Origin: Dethiosulfovibrio peptidovorans DSM 11002
GTDB lineage: Bacteria; Synergistota; Synergistia; Synergistales; Dethiosulfovibrionaceae
NCBI RefSeq assembly: GCF_000172975.1
Contig: NZ_ABTR02000001.1
Coordinates: 684,001 to 748,000, forward strand
Length of the DNA: 64,000 bases
Direction: 5' to 3'
The notes under the pieces were generated by a model that worked only from the letters and a program-made list of their open reading frames with translations, had not been told where the DNA came from and searched no databases. Shown piece by piece: positions 33,654 to 42,258 of this stretch; within the stretch, counting starts at the first letter, position 1, and each line of letters opens with the position of its first letter. The position numbers were made by a program, and so were the translations under genes.

Positions 33654-34805
33654 TTGACTACGCAACGGGAACGAATAATACTGTCACCGCCCCACATGAG
33701 CGGAGACGAGCTTCGTTTCGTCCACGAAGCCTTCGAGTCTGGCTGGATAGCCCCTCTGGGGCCTCAGGTGGACGCATTCGAGAGGGAGACGTCCGATTAC
33801 ATAGGAAGGCCTCAGGCCCTGGCACTCAGCTCGGGCACGGCGGCGCTCCATCTGGGGCTGCGGCTTCTAGGTGTAGAGACCGGAGACGTGGTGCTGTGCT
33901 CCAGTCTGACCTTCATAGCGTCGGTCAGCCCTGTGACTTTCATGGGAGCCAAGCCCTACTTCGTCGACTCCGACGAGGACACCTGGAACATGTCGCCTCG
34001 GGCCCTGGAGCGCGCCATAGACGACCTGTCGTCCAAGGGAATAAAGCCCAAGGCGGCCATAGTGGCGGAACTGTACGGCCAGGCCCCCAAATGGGACGAA
34101 CTCATGCCCATCTTCGACCGCCACGACATCCCGGTGCTGGAGGATTCGGCGGAGGCCCTGGGAGCCGAATACGACGGCAGAAAGTGCGGCACATTCGGAC
34201 GCTACTCGGTGCTTTCCTACAACGGGAACAAGATAATAACCACCTCCGGAGGAGGAATGCTCCTGCTGGACGACCCCGAATCCAGGGAGAAGGCCTTCTT
34301 CTGGGCCACCCAGGCCAGGGACAAGGCTCCCTGGTATCAGCACAGCGAGATAGGCTACAACTACAGGATGAGCAACGTCCTGGCCGCCATAGGCAGAGGG
34401 CAGATGCTCCACCTGGACGAGAGGGTCGAGGCCAAGAGGGCCGTCTACGAAAGATACGAAAAGGCATTCTCGGACATTCCGGGAATCGCCCTGATGCCCG
34501 AGGCCAAAAAGGGAAAATCCTCCATGTGGCTCACCTCCATAACCGTCGATCCCGACGAGACCGGCACCACCGCCATGGACATATGGAAGGCCCTGGGAGA
34601 CGAGAACATAGAGAGCCGACCGGTCTGGAAGCCAATGCACCTTCAGCCGGTATTCGAGGGCTGTGGCTACGCCTCCCACGACGACGGGATAAGCGTCGGA
34701 GACAGACTCTTCGAGAACGGCCTCTGCCTCCCCTCCGGCACCTCCATGACGGAACTGCAGCAGGACAGGGTCATAGAGACGGTAAGGAAGGCCCTGAAAA
34801 GGTGA
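33654..34805 (+). CDS. DegT/DnrJ/EryC1 sugar aminotransferase, PglE-like
   Basis: This 383-residue PLP enzyme transfers an amino group to a nucleotide-linked keto-sugar. It shows ALSSGTAALHLGLRLLGV, VLCSSLTFIASVSPVTFMGA, VLEDSAEALGAEYDG (Asp/Ala-Glu, PLP site), the PLP lysine in SYNGNKIITTSGGGML, and IGYNYRMSNVLAAIGRGQM. These are the patterns of the PglE/WecE/LegC branch that makes UDP-4-amino sugars such as bacillosamine. The start is a TTG, after GAGGGTGA. The stop overlaps the next start (GTGA). A dehydratase that would supply the keto-sugar is not in the window. Confidence 0.9.
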   Translation: MTTQRERIILSPPHMSGDELRFVHEAFESGWIAPLGPQVDAFERETSDYIGRPQALALSSGTAALHLGLRLLGVETGDVVLCSSLTFIASVSPVTFMGAKPYFVDSDEDTWNMSPRALERAIDDLSSKGIKPKAAIVAELYGQAPKWDELMPIFDRHDIPVLEDSAEALGAEYDGRKCGTFGRYSVLSYNGNKIITTSGGGMLLLDDPESREKAFFWATQARDKAPWYQHSEIGYNYRMSNVLAAIGRGQMLHLDERVEAKRAVYERYEKAFSDIPGIALMPEAKKGKSSMWLTSITVDPDETGTTAMDIWKALGDENIESRPVWKPMHLQPVFEGCGYASHDDGISVGDRLFENGLCLPSGTSMTELQQDRVIETVRKALKR

Positions 34806-35425
34806 AAGCCCCTCATCCATCCGTAACCGATCCTATCAAGAGAGCCGTCGACATATACCTGGCGACGGCCGGCATCGTGGCACTGTCTCCGATACTGGCA
34901 GCCGTGTCCCTGGCTGTTCGGACCAAGCTGGGCCGCCCCATATTCTTCAAGCAGAGAAGACCGGGACTTAACGGCAGGATCTTTCACATGATAAAGTTCC
35001 GCACCATGACAGACGGCAGAGACGAAAGCGGCGAGCTCCTGCCGGACGAAAAGAGGCTTCCTCCCTTCGGAAGGTTCCTCCGCAGCACCAGTCTGGACGA
35101 ACTGCCCGAGCTGTTCAACGTCCTGAAGGGGGATATGAGCCTGGTGGGGCCCAGACCTCTGCTGGTCGAGTACCTACCTCTCTACAGCCCGGAACAGTCC
35201 AGACGCCATCTGGTCCGACCGGGAGTGACAGGCTGGGCTCAGGTGAACGGAAGGAACGCCCTGTCCTGGGAGGACAAGTTCTCCCTGGACATATGGTACG
35301 TTGACAACTGGTCCAGAAAACTGGACTGGAAGATACTCGTCATGACGGTGAAATCGGTGTTCCGCCGGGAAGGCATAAGCTCGGGAGACCACGCCACCAT
35401 GCCGCCTTTCGGAGGCTCCCGATGA
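34802..35425 (+). CDS. Undecaprenyl-phosphate sugar-1-phosphate transferase, PglC-like
   Basis: This 207-residue membrane enzyme moves a sugar-1-phosphate from UDP-sugar to undecaprenyl phosphate, starting a lipid-linked glycan. It has one N-terminal membrane helix (about 14-33, YLATAGIVALSPILAAVSLA) and the small PglC core: FFKQRRPGLNGRIFHMIKFR, STSLDELPELFNVLKGDMSL, VGPRPLL and RPGVTGWAQVNGRN. The catalytic Asp-Glu is in SLDELPE. The GTG start overlaps the stop of the aminotransferase; the stop overlaps the next start (ATGA). The three genes are one coupled unit. Confidence 0.92.
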   Translation: MKAPHPSVTDPIKRAVDIYLATAGIVALSPILAAVSLAVRTKLGRPIFFKQRRPGLNGRIFHMIKFRTMTDGRDESGELLPDEKRLPPFGRFLRSTSLDELPELFNVLKGDMSLVGPRPLLVEYLPLYSPEQSRRHLVRPGVTGWAQVNGRNALSWEDKFSLDIWYVDNWSRKLDWKILVMTVKSVFRREGISSGDHATMPPFGGSR

Positions 35426-36033
35426 GAGACGTTTTCGTTCTCGGCGCGGGAGGACACGGCAAGGTGGTCATAGCCACATTGAAGGCCATGGGATATTATG
35501 TGGTCGCCGTACTGGACGACGACGAAAAACTGTGGGGATCGAAGGTATCGGGAATAACCGTAGCGGGTCCCATGGATGCCGTCAGGAAATCAAAGAACCC
35601 CTCGGCGATCATAGCAGTGGGGATCAACGAGACCAGACGAAAAATAGCCCGGAGAATAGAGGGGGTGGATTGGATCTCCGCCGTTCACCCGTCCGCTATC
35701 GTCGATCCCTCGGCAAGGATAGGCCCTGGCACGGTAGTCTTCGCCGGGGCGGTGATCCAGCCGGACTCGGTTCTGGGAAGCCACGGCATAATAAACACCG
35801 GAGCCACGGTGGACCACGACTGCCGCATAGGGAACTTCGTCCACGTGGCACCGGGATGCAACCTGGCCGGGGCCGTGACCCTGGAGGAAGGGACCTTCAT
35901 GGGCATAGGAAGCCGGGCGATCCCCGGCGTCACAGTCGGAGCCTGGACCACCGTCGGAGCGGGAGCTACCGTCTTGGGTGACCTGCCAGGAAACATCACA
36001 GCGGTGGGAACGCCGGCCAGATCGATCCGTTAG
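35422..36033 (+). CDS. Sugar N-acetyltransferase, PglD/NeuD-like
   Basis: This 203-residue protein has an N-terminal Rossmann-like part (FVLGAGGHGKVVIATLKAMG, typical of PglD/NeuD) and a C-terminal left-handed beta-helix of hexapeptide repeats (INTGATVDHDCRIGNFVHVA, MGIGSRAIPGVTVGAW). The catalytic His is probably in TVDHDCRIG. It should acetylate the 4-amino group made by the aminotransferase, giving a bacillosamine-type sugar. Together with its two neighbours it matches the PglE-PglC-PglD set. Confidence 0.92.
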   Translation: MRDVFVLGAGGHGKVVIATLKAMGYYVVAVLDDDEKLWGSKVSGITVAGPMDAVRKSKNPSAIIAVGINETRRKIARRIEGVDWISAVHPSAIVDPSARIGPGTVVFAGAVIQPDSVLGSHGIINTGATVDHDCRIGNFVHVAPGCNLAGAVTLEEGTFMGIGSRAIPGVTVGAWTTVGAGATVLGDLPGNITAVGTPARSIR

Positions 36034-36059
36034 CCCTCGACTATATATCGTCGAGGGCT
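36032..36059. terminator. Hairpin between the convergent glycan gene sets
   Basis: The stem AGCCCTCGAC/GTCGAGGGCT has an 8-base loop and is followed on the plus strand by TTCG only. It overlaps the stop codon of wecB on the other strand. The T-run is poor, so termination is likely but not certain. Confidence 0.55.
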
Positions 36060-37141
36060 TTCGCTATCCTCTCCGACGCCCTTCCGTCCCCGTAGGGATT
36101 GGGAGACGACGCCATACGGGCCAAACGGTCATCGTCGTTTAGGAGAGCCGACACGGCCTCCTTCAGGTTCTTAGGGTCGTTGCCGACCAAGGTCAGTATG
36201 CCGGCCTCCACACCCTCGGGCCTCTCCGTGACGTTTCTGGCGACAGCCACCGGAACCCCAAGAGAGGCTCCCTCCTCCTGAAGCCCTCCCGAATCGGTCA
36301 GAATGAGACGGCTGGCGGACAGCAACGCCGCCATGGCCCCGTATCCCAGAGGATCCAGAAGAAGGATGTTGGGTTCTTTCTCCAAAATCGGCCACACCGA
36401 CTCACGGACCGTAGGGTTGAGATGGACCGGATAGACGAAGAGATGATCCCGATGCTCCCTGGCTATCGAGGCCACCGCCTCTGCCAGGCCTGTCAGAACG
36501 GGCCAGTTTTCCCTCCTGTGGAGGGTCACCGTTACGATCCTTCCCGACTCGGGCATCTCTACAGGCAGGGCCCCCTTTCGGGCGGCGTAGAGTATAGCGT
36601 CCACTCCGGTCTGACCGGTCACCACTATACGGTCCTCTCTCTTGCCCTCCCGAAGCAAATTGTCCCTGGAGGATTCGGTAGGGGCGAAATAGAGATCGCA
36701 TATGACGTCGGTCAACACCCTGTTGGCCTCCTCCGGAAAGGGCTCGGACATTGAGCCGGAGCGAAGCCCCGCCTCGACGTGCCCCACGGGGATCCTCTCC
36801 AAGAAGGCAGCCCAGGCCACGGCGAAGGTGGTCAGGGTATCTCCGTGAACCAGGACGTAATCTGCCTCAAGTTCCCTCAGGGCTTCGGCGGCCTGGGGAA
36901 GAATCTTGGCCGCCAGATCCGGAAGGCTCTGGCGGTCTGTCATGACGTTCAAATTCGCGTCGGCGGATATGTCGAAGATCTCAAGTGCCTGGCGAAGCTG
37001 TTCCCTGTGCTGCCCTGTGAGCAGTATCTTGGGGATCAGGCCGTCTCGTCCGGAAAGGGCCCTGTAGACCGGGGCCATCTTTATTGCCTCCGGCCTGGTG
37101 CCGAAGGCCAGGACGACTACCTTATCCCTTCCCTTCACCAT
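36041..37141 (-). CDS. wecB: UDP-N-acetylglucosamine 2-epimerase
   Basis: This enzyme interconverts UDP-GlcNAc and UDP-ManNAc, a source of mannosamine sugars for surface glycans, in the cytoplasm. The protein of about 366 residues shows FGTRPEAIKMAPVYRAL, LTGQHREQL, VLVHGDTLTTFAVAWAAF, VGHVEAGLRSG, VTLHRRENW and ILTDSGGLQEEGASLGVPV, all family motifs with the catalytic Glu/His residues. I place the start at the ATG at 37141, in a TGATG overlap with the upstream epimerase; an in-frame ATG at 37153 is possible. No ManNAc dehydrogenase (wecC) is next to it. Confidence 0.93.
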   Translation of the reverse strand: MVKGRDKVVVLAFGTRPEAIKMAPVYRALSGRDGLIPKILLTGQHREQLRQALEIFDISADANLNVMTDRQSLPDLAAKILPQAAEALRELEADYVLVHGDTLTTFAVAWAAFLERIPVGHVEAGLRSGSMSEPFPEEANRVLTDVICDLYFAPTESSRDNLLREGKREDRIVVTGQTGVDAILYAARKGALPVEMPESGRIVTVTLHRRENWPVLTGLAEAVASIAREHRDHLFVYPVHLNPTVRESVWPILEKEPNILLLDPLGYGAMAALLSASRLILTDSGGLQEEGASLGVPVAVARNVTERPEGVEAGILTLVGNDPKNLKEAVSALLNDDDRLARMASSPNPYGDGRASERIAKALDDI

Positions 37142-38097
37142 CAGAGGCCGCATCTTCGACGATAATAGGAGACCGTGTCGTCTATGCCGTCCTCCAGGGA
37201 TCGGAAGGACGAAAGGTCCATCAGGCTCCTCAGTTCAGACAGATCTGCGAAGCTGTGCCTGATGTCTCCGGGCCTCTCCGGCTCGAAGGAAGGAGACTCT
37301 TTTTCCGAAACCAGTCGGGACAAGAGCGAGTAGACCTCGTTTACCGAGGCCCTGCGACCGCTTCCCACGTTCATTACCGAACCGCCTATGGACTGGGCCT
37401 CGTCGGCGGCCTTCACCATGACCCTGGCGACGTCCTCAACGTGAACGAAGTCCCTGGTCTGCTCTCCGTCGCCGAAGACCGTCACGGCACGGCCGTCCAG
37501 AAGAGCCGTTGTGAAACGGGGTATGACAGAGGCGTAGGGCCCTTCGGGATTCTGTCTGGGACCGTAGACGTTGAAGAACCGAAGCCCCACCGAAGGGATA
37601 CCCCAACAGCGAAAAGCCGCGGCTGCCACCAGCTCGTCCATGGCCTTGCTTGCACCGTAGGGAGATTGAGGCATAGGAAGCTCGGTCTCTCGTCTTGGAC
37701 CGTCGTCGGCCCCCTCTCCGTAGATGGCGGCGGAGCTGGCGTATACCACCGGAACGGGCCTGTCTTTCAGTAGCTCGAGCATATCGGAAAAGGCGGTCAC
37801 GTTCACCTCGTAACACTCTCTGGGCTTCTGTACCGACTTTGGAACCGATACCATGGCGGCTAGGTTGAACAGTGCGTCCGAATCCTCCAGAAGCCCCTTC
37901 ATGAGATCTAGATCCCTGATATCGCCTACGTGGAGGGAGACCCTATCGCCTAGCCCCTCTATGTTGGAGCCATCGGACGACGAGAGATCGTCCACAACCG
38001 ACACGTTCCATCCCCTATCTATCAAGACACCGCACAGATGGGAGCCTATGAATCCCGCTCCTCCGGTCACCAAAGCTTTTTTACCGGCCATAGCCAT
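37141..38097 (-). CDS. NAD-dependent sugar epimerase/dehydratase
   Basis: This 318-residue short-chain dehydrogenase of the extended type has the NAD motif ALVTGGAGFIGSHLCGVLID, VHVGDIRDLD, and the catalytic set Ser (YASSAAIYGEG) with Tyr-x3-Lys (SPYGASKAMDELV). It also has LRFFNVYGPRQNPEGPYASV and RDFVHVEDVARV, the pattern of the UDP-glucose/UDP-GlcNAc 4-epimerase branch. The exact sugar is not decided by sequence. The ATG at 38097 follows GAGAGG at 10 bases; a frame to 38121 would overlap the regulator gene. It is coupled to wecB by TGATG. Confidence 0.88.
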   Translation of the reverse strand: MAMAGKKALVTGGAGFIGSHLCGVLIDRGWNVSVVDDLSSSDGSNIEGLGDRVSLHVGDIRDLDLMKGLLEDSDALFNLAAMVSVPKSVQKPRECYEVNVTAFSDMLELLKDRPVPVVYASSAAIYGEGADDGPRRETELPMPQSPYGASKAMDELVAAAAFRCWGIPSVGLRFFNVYGPRQNPEGPYASVIPRFTTALLDGRAVTVFGDGEQTRDFVHVEDVARVMVKAADEAQSIGGSVMNVGSGRRASVNEVYSLLSRLVSEKESPSFEPERPGDIRHSFADLSELRSLMDLSSFRSLEDGIDDTVSYYRRRCGL

Positions 38098-38102
38098 ACT
38101 CA

Positions 38103-38639
38103 CTAATCCTCTCTCTTCCATATGACGAGGGCATCCTGTCCCTCGAAATTAGTCCTCAAAGTACCGAACTCGGCCTCGTTCAGCACCAGCCATCGGATCT
38201 TTACCTTGAGATCTCCCTCGAGTCGAGATACCAGGCTCTGGAGATAGCCTCGATCGATATCTCCGACTAAAACAAGGTCGATAAGACCGGAGTTCACCCC
38301 TCTGGCGTAATCGCCGGTGACGAAAGCCAGTTTTACGTCACCCAGTTTGGCCACGACCGACTCGACCAGACGATCTATTCCCATGGTCTTTCGGACAAGT
38401 CCCTGTATCTCCGGAAACAACGGATGTCCGCTGTTGGCCCGATAGACCTTGGTCCTGCCCTCGGTGGAGGACTCGAGCAATCCCGCCTCGGCCAGACGGT
38501 TCAGCTCCACCCTGACCGAGTTGGTCGACTCGCCGAACTCGTCGGCCAGTTCCCTCAGGTATCCAGAGGATCCGGGATTCAGAAACAACTTTAGAAGAAG
38601 ACGCACCCGCGTCTTGGACGTTATCAGAGATTCAAGCAT
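38103..38639 (-). CDS. Winged-helix regulator with nucleotidyltransferase-like domain
   Basis: This 178-residue protein has an N-terminal winged helix at about 5-75 (ITSKTRVRLLLKLFLNPGSS, LRELADEFGESTNSVRVELN as recognition helix) and a C-terminal alpha/beta domain. The latter, with VKLAFVTGDYARGVNSGLID and LVLVGDID, has the outline of a minimal nucleotidyltransferase fold without a full GS...DxD site. Such regulators are commonly found at the head of polysaccharide gene sets. It is the first gene before the epimerase and wecB, 5 bases apart. A 19-base near-palindrome upstream (38699-38717) is a fair candidate for its own operator. Confidence 0.78.
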   Translation of the reverse strand: MLESLITSKTRVRLLLKLFLNPGSSGYLRELADEFGESTNSVRVELNRLAEAGLLESSTEGRTKVYRANSGHPLFPEIQGLVRKTMGIDRLVESVVAKLGDVKLAFVTGDYARGVNSGLIDLVLVGDIDRGYLQSLVSRLEGDLKVKIRWLVLNEAEFGTLRTNFEGQDALVIWKRED

Positions 38640-38698
38640 CTCACCCGCTCCAATCCTATAGCCTAGAAAAGTCGATACGACCTGTAGAAGGCCAGATA

Positions 38699-38717
38699 TG
38701 AGTCATAATATAACTCA
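38699..38717 (-). promoter_or_regulatory. Candidate operator palindrome before the winged-helix regulator
   Basis: The minus strand reads TGAGTTAT-ATT-ATGACTCA; the arms match at 7 of 8 positions. It lies about 60 bases before the regulator start, and the TATATTAT core could overlap a -10 region. Confidence 0.45.
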
Positions 38718-38753
38718 AAGCCACCTTGCGGGAAAGTGTGTTTATACCTAACA

Positions 38754-38789
38754 GAGAAAGGGACAGAGGAAATCCTCTGTCCCTTTCTC
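38754..38789 (-). terminator. Strong hairpin after the large lipoprotein gene
   Basis: A perfect 16-base stem (GAGAAAGGGACAGAGG and complement) with a 4-base loop lies 27 bases after the stop. No T-run follows on either strand, so it may be a terminator of low T content or an mRNA-end stabiliser. Confidence 0.5.
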
Positions 38790-38816
38790 GATCAAAAACG
38801 GAATCTTATATCTCAG

Positions 38817-41800
38817 TTACCAGTAGAGAGCTCCCGGAAAGTCCGCTTCCAGAATCCGTAAGGCCGACTTCTCCGGATCCTGCCCGCTGAGGACCAGGTC
38901 CATCAGAGAACTATACCCGGTGAGGTTATCGTAGTCTATGACGGAAACGGTAAAAGTCGGGTCCCCTTCGACATCGTCGAACCAGGCCTCCAGGTCTTCG
39001 GGAAGGGACGGGAAGGTGTAGCTTTGGGTTCCTTTACCCTTCTCGAAGAATACATCCCAGTTGACCTGCGTATGAGTATTCACCGTCCCATCAACGGACG
39101 TCACAGAAGAATAGGCTTCCTCACTTACTCCCGCGTTCATAGCGTCTATGTCCTGAGTTGTGCTGAGAGTCCAGGTCAATTCGGGATTGATTCCCGAACT
39201 GTCGACGCTGACGTTGGTAAAGGAGTAATCCGGCAGAGATACGGCCAACTTATCGGGCAGAGACGAACCCAGACGTTTCTTCTCCTCCACCGAGGTGATA
39301 TCGGTGCTTACTGTCTCGTCTCTGACGAGAGCCAATGCGTCCTGGAAGAAGACATCACCGTCGAAATCGGGAAGCTGTATGGTACCGGACTTAGCTGCCC
39401 TGTCCAGGATCTCGGAGAGGGACTTTTCCTCGACCTCACGGCGCTCTGTCGTGGAGCCAGTCATCATGAACTCGTGCTGGAAAAGGTTGAACAGATCGTA
39501 CTCGACGCCTTTTCTTTCCGCCATGACCGAAAGGGAGATTATGTCCTTTTCGGAAGACCAGGGCAGGTTAACGGGTTTCTTATCCAGAGGCAGAGTGTAG
39601 GAATCTCCCGACTTGGGAGTCTCGTCGTAAAGGACGCCCCAGGATGTCATCTTCTCCGTTTCGTCTTCCCAAACCTTGGCCATGGAAAGAAGGGTCAGAT
39701 TACCGTCACTTTGCAGATCGTCAGGATAGACCGGAACGTTGTCCTGGCTGGTTGTCCAATTATTTAGGTAAACATTTCCAAGTGGCTGACAGGTAACGTT
39801 CGTCTCGTCGGAAAGATCGGAGGGGTCTACCGATATGTTCAAGTTATAGTTGGGATCCTCCCTATCCTCTACGACCTCGTCTCCCAGAACCTCGGTAACT
39901 ATGGTCAGTTCCGCGACCGGGACGCCTACCGCGGTCACTATATTGCGGTTGAGATCTTTTTGGACATACGTTTGATAACCGTAATCCGTAACGGTCTCGC
40001 GATCCGACTCGTAAGCATAGGAGATTGTGGCGGTCTTTCTCCCTATATCCCCGAAGTTCGCCTTACCTCTCGCATCGGTCTTCCTGTATTCCTCGACCGA
40101 TCCATCGTCCTTATGAAGCACCACCCAGGCACCAACTACGGGATCTCCGTCGTCGTCCTTGAGGTTCACCACCAACCGTCCGGGAGAAGGAAGGCTCCCC
40201 CAAGAGACGGGAACGGTCATAGCGCTGGTCTTTTCGTCGCTATCGGTGGCGGTAAAGGTTATCTGAGCGTTGCCCGAACCGGCAGGAGCGGTCCAAACGG
40301 TGGAAGCTCCGGTAGCTCCGGAAAAGGACCCCTCGGAGGCGGTCCAACCGTAGGTCACGGTGCCGCCCTCCGGATCCATAGCCTCTCCGGTGAAGGTGGT
40401 CGACGACCCCGCGGCTACGTTGCCCTCGGGAGTTCTGCTCAGTTTGGTTATGACCGGAGGCTGGTTCGCCACGGTGAAATCCAGAACCTTCGGGGTGTCC
40501 TTATCGCTTACAGTAGCGGTCTTTCCCTCGACACCGGCTATGTAAACCGTCACCTCGGCGCCTACAGGCACGTTCAAGCTGTAGCTTCCGGAGGAATCGG
40601 TCTCGGCCACTCCGCCAACGCTGGAATAGACCTTGACTCCAGACAGAGCCTTGCCCGAATCGTTGGTGACGGTTCCCGTTACGACCCCTTCGAAGCTTAT
40701 CCTTATGACCTCGTCCAGCTCGATAGAGGGTCTTCCGTCGGTTCTTCCACACTCGTTTTCATCGTAAGGAGTGTAGATATCGTCGGAAGCAACAACGCCC
40801 TCCCCATCGGATTTAACGTCGTAGAAGAATTTGACGTTACCAGCGAGAGCGTATACCTGGGCTCTCTCCCGATCGGCCTTGGAGGTCGACTTCTTCACCA
40901 CGATTCCTCTGGCCCAACCGTCCTTGTCCGTCTTCTTGGGCTGAGAGGTGTTTTTGTATGTCACGCCGGAGGAGTAGACAGCCACGTTTTCCATGGGCTC
41001 GCCGTCTCCGTCGACCACCTTGACGCAGAAATAGGAGAATTCCTGGGGGTAGTCTGCGTTCCACCAACTGAAATGGTTGACCTTGGCGTTGACGTAAAGC
41101 TTGCCTCCATCTCCGGAAGTTATCCAGGCCTTTTTCATGGGATCCGAAGGAGATCCGGGAGTCATGGCATCTTCCTGAACCCACATAGCCCCGTCGTCGT
41201 CGTAGGACCACCACTCTATCCTGCAGGTGAACTCATCGGGACTGGCAATAAGCCTGCTGTCGCCGGAGGCCACGTAGGTCTTTCCTTGGGGGTCCTTCAA
41301 CGTACCGTTTCGATAGTCTTCGGGCAAGAGCATGGAGACCTCTACGGGGTCGAACCTCTCGATCTTATCCCCGCTCGGGTCGGTCAAGGTAGCCTCGAAG
41401 AAAGCCATGCTGACAAGAGGAACGTCGTCGGCACTGGTAGCCGCCATGTAGTCGCCGGGGAAAACCGCGGCCCCGTCGGCACTGGTGGGATCTCCAACGA
41501 ACAAGGTCAGATTGCCGTCCCTCGGAGCCTCTATCTCGATACGCCCGTTATCGTCGGATACGATATCGCCTGATTTCACCTCTTTATCCACCGCCACCGG
41601 TAGAAGGGTAGCGTGGACGGAATGGCTCTCTTCCGGCTTGACAGTTATCGCCTTCTGATAGGTGATACTGCCGTCTTTGGAGAAGGTAAGGACCAGTCGT
41701 CCTCCCTCGGACGGAACCGGCACGTCGAAAGCGTAAAAACCGGACTTATCGGAGGAGGTCTTTTTAAGCTCCCAGCCTTCCATCTTTGCCGATATGTCGA

Positions 41801-42056
41801 CTCCGGCAAGCCCAGATCCACTCTTGAGACGAGACACCTTCATGGCACTGAGTCTCTCGGTCGCAGCGACTGAAATCTCCGTCGGAACCGAGTTTGCAAC
41901 CTGACCGGAGATAGACACGACCCCCGACGTAGTAGGTGCAGGAGTCGGTCCGGGATCATCACCGCTGCTTCCGCAACCTCCCAGCAGGAAGGCCGATCCC
42001 ACTATCAGGACCAGAAAAACCGCCCACCTCTTCATAAAACCTCTACTCATCCTCAC
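38817..42056 (-). CDS. Very large surface lipoprotein with carboxypeptidase-regulatory-like and Ig-like domains
   Basis: This protein of about 1079 residues has a lipoprotein signal with the lipobox LLGGC (Cys28), then a Pro/Thr linker. Domains: a carboxypeptidase-regulatory/CnaB-like fold at about 50-150 (KTSSDKSGFYAFDVPVPSEG); a second at about 450-540 (GTVTNDSGKALSGVKVYSSV, DSSGSYSLNVPVG); a PKD/Ig-like domain at about 540-630 (NQPPVITKLSRTPEG, AMDPEGGTVTYGWTASEGSF); and a third CnaB-like block (LVVNLKDDDGDPVVGAWVVL). The last 350 residues are not recognised. It is probably exported and outer-membrane bound; binding or adhesion is a guess. The start is uncertain: GTG 42056 (7 bases after AAGGG) is my choice; ATGs at 42050 and 42035 are alternatives. 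Confidence 0.8.
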   Translation of the reverse strand: MRMSRGFMKRWAVFLVLIVGSAFLLGGCGSSGDDPGPTPAPTTSGVVSISGQVANSVPTEISVAATERLSAMKVSRLKSGSGLAGVDISAKMEGWELKKTSSDKSGFYAFDVPVPSEGGRLVLTFSKDGSITYQKAITVKPEESHSVHATLLPVAVDKEVKSGDIVSDDNGRIEIEAPRDGNLTLFVGDPTSADGAAVFPGDYMAATSADDVPLVSMAFFEATLTDPSGDKIERFDPVEVSMLLPEDYRNGTLKDPQGKTYVASGDSRLIASPDEFTCRIEWWSYDDDGAMWVQEDAMTPGSPSDPMKKAWITSGDGGKLYVNAKVNHFSWWNADYPQEFSYFCVKVVDGDGEPMENVAVYSSGVTYKNTSQPKKTDKDGWARGIVVKKSTSKADRERAQVYALAGNVKFFYDVKSDGEGVVASDDIYTPYDENECGRTDGRPSIELDEVIRISFEGVVTGTVTNDSGKALSGVKVYSSVGGVAETDSSGSYSLNVPVGAEVTVYIAGVEGKTATVSDKDTPKVLDFTVANQPPVITKLSRTPEGNVAAGSSTTFTGEAMDPEGGTVTYGWTASEGSFSGATGASTVWTAPAGSGNAQITFTATDSDEKTSAMTVPVSWGSLPSPGRLVVNLKDDDGDPVVGAWVVLHKDDGSVEEYRKTDARGKANFGDIGRKTATISYAYESDRETVTDYGYQTYVQKDLNRNIVTAVGVPVAELTIVTEVLGDEVVEDREDPNYNLNISVDPSDLSDETNVTCQPLGNVYLNNWTTSQDNVPVYPDDLQSDGNLTLLSMAKVWEDETEKMTSWGVLYDETPKSGDSYTLPLDKKPVNLPWSSEKDIISLSVMAERKGVEYDLFNLFQHEFMMTGSTTERREVEEKSLSEILDRAAKSGTIQLPDFDGDVFFQDALALVRDETVSTDITSVEEKKRLGSSLPDKLAVSLPDYSFTNVSVDSSGINPELTWTLSTTQDIDAMNAGVSEEAYSSVTSVDGTVNTHTQVNWDVFFEKGKGTQSYTFPSLPEDLEAWFDDVEGDPTFTVSVIDYDNLTGYSSLMDLVLSGQDPEKSALRILEADFPGALYW

Positions 42057-42171
42057 AACACATCCCTTCTTCTCTCTCCTTATACCCGTTCTCCTAGAAT
42101 CACAGACGACTGAAACGATTGAAAACTTCGAACACATTTCAATAATAGCATAGACGGGAGCAGGATTCCAT

Positions 42172-42223
42172 AAAAAATCCCATGAAAATCCCGCGAAACG
42201 AAAAGCAGAAAATTCATGGGATT
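42172..42223 (-). terminator. Terminator of the RND efflux operon
   Basis: Perfect 11-base arms (AATCCCATGAA/TTCATGGGATT) enclose a 26-base A-rich loop and are followed by TTTT on the minus strand, 36 bases after the RND stop. Confidence 0.7.
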
Positions 42224-42258
42224 AAGAATATCAAAATAAATCGTCTAACTAAAAGTTT

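Noticed and set aside
33896-34801. N-terminal extension of the sugar-phosphate transferase
   Set aside because: The extension overlaps the aminotransferase in another frame and is Arg/Gly/His-rich; the GTGA overlap at 34802 is the natural start.
38754-38789. Perfect hairpin taken as part of a repeat family or attachment site
   Set aside because: No second copy is visible in the window and it lies where a terminator is expected; kept only as a low-confidence terminator.
39960-41573. Long plus-strand reading frame (537 codons) opposite the large lipoprotein
   Set aside because: It is a shadow of a well-supported gene with lipobox and domain structure; it has no motif or start signal.
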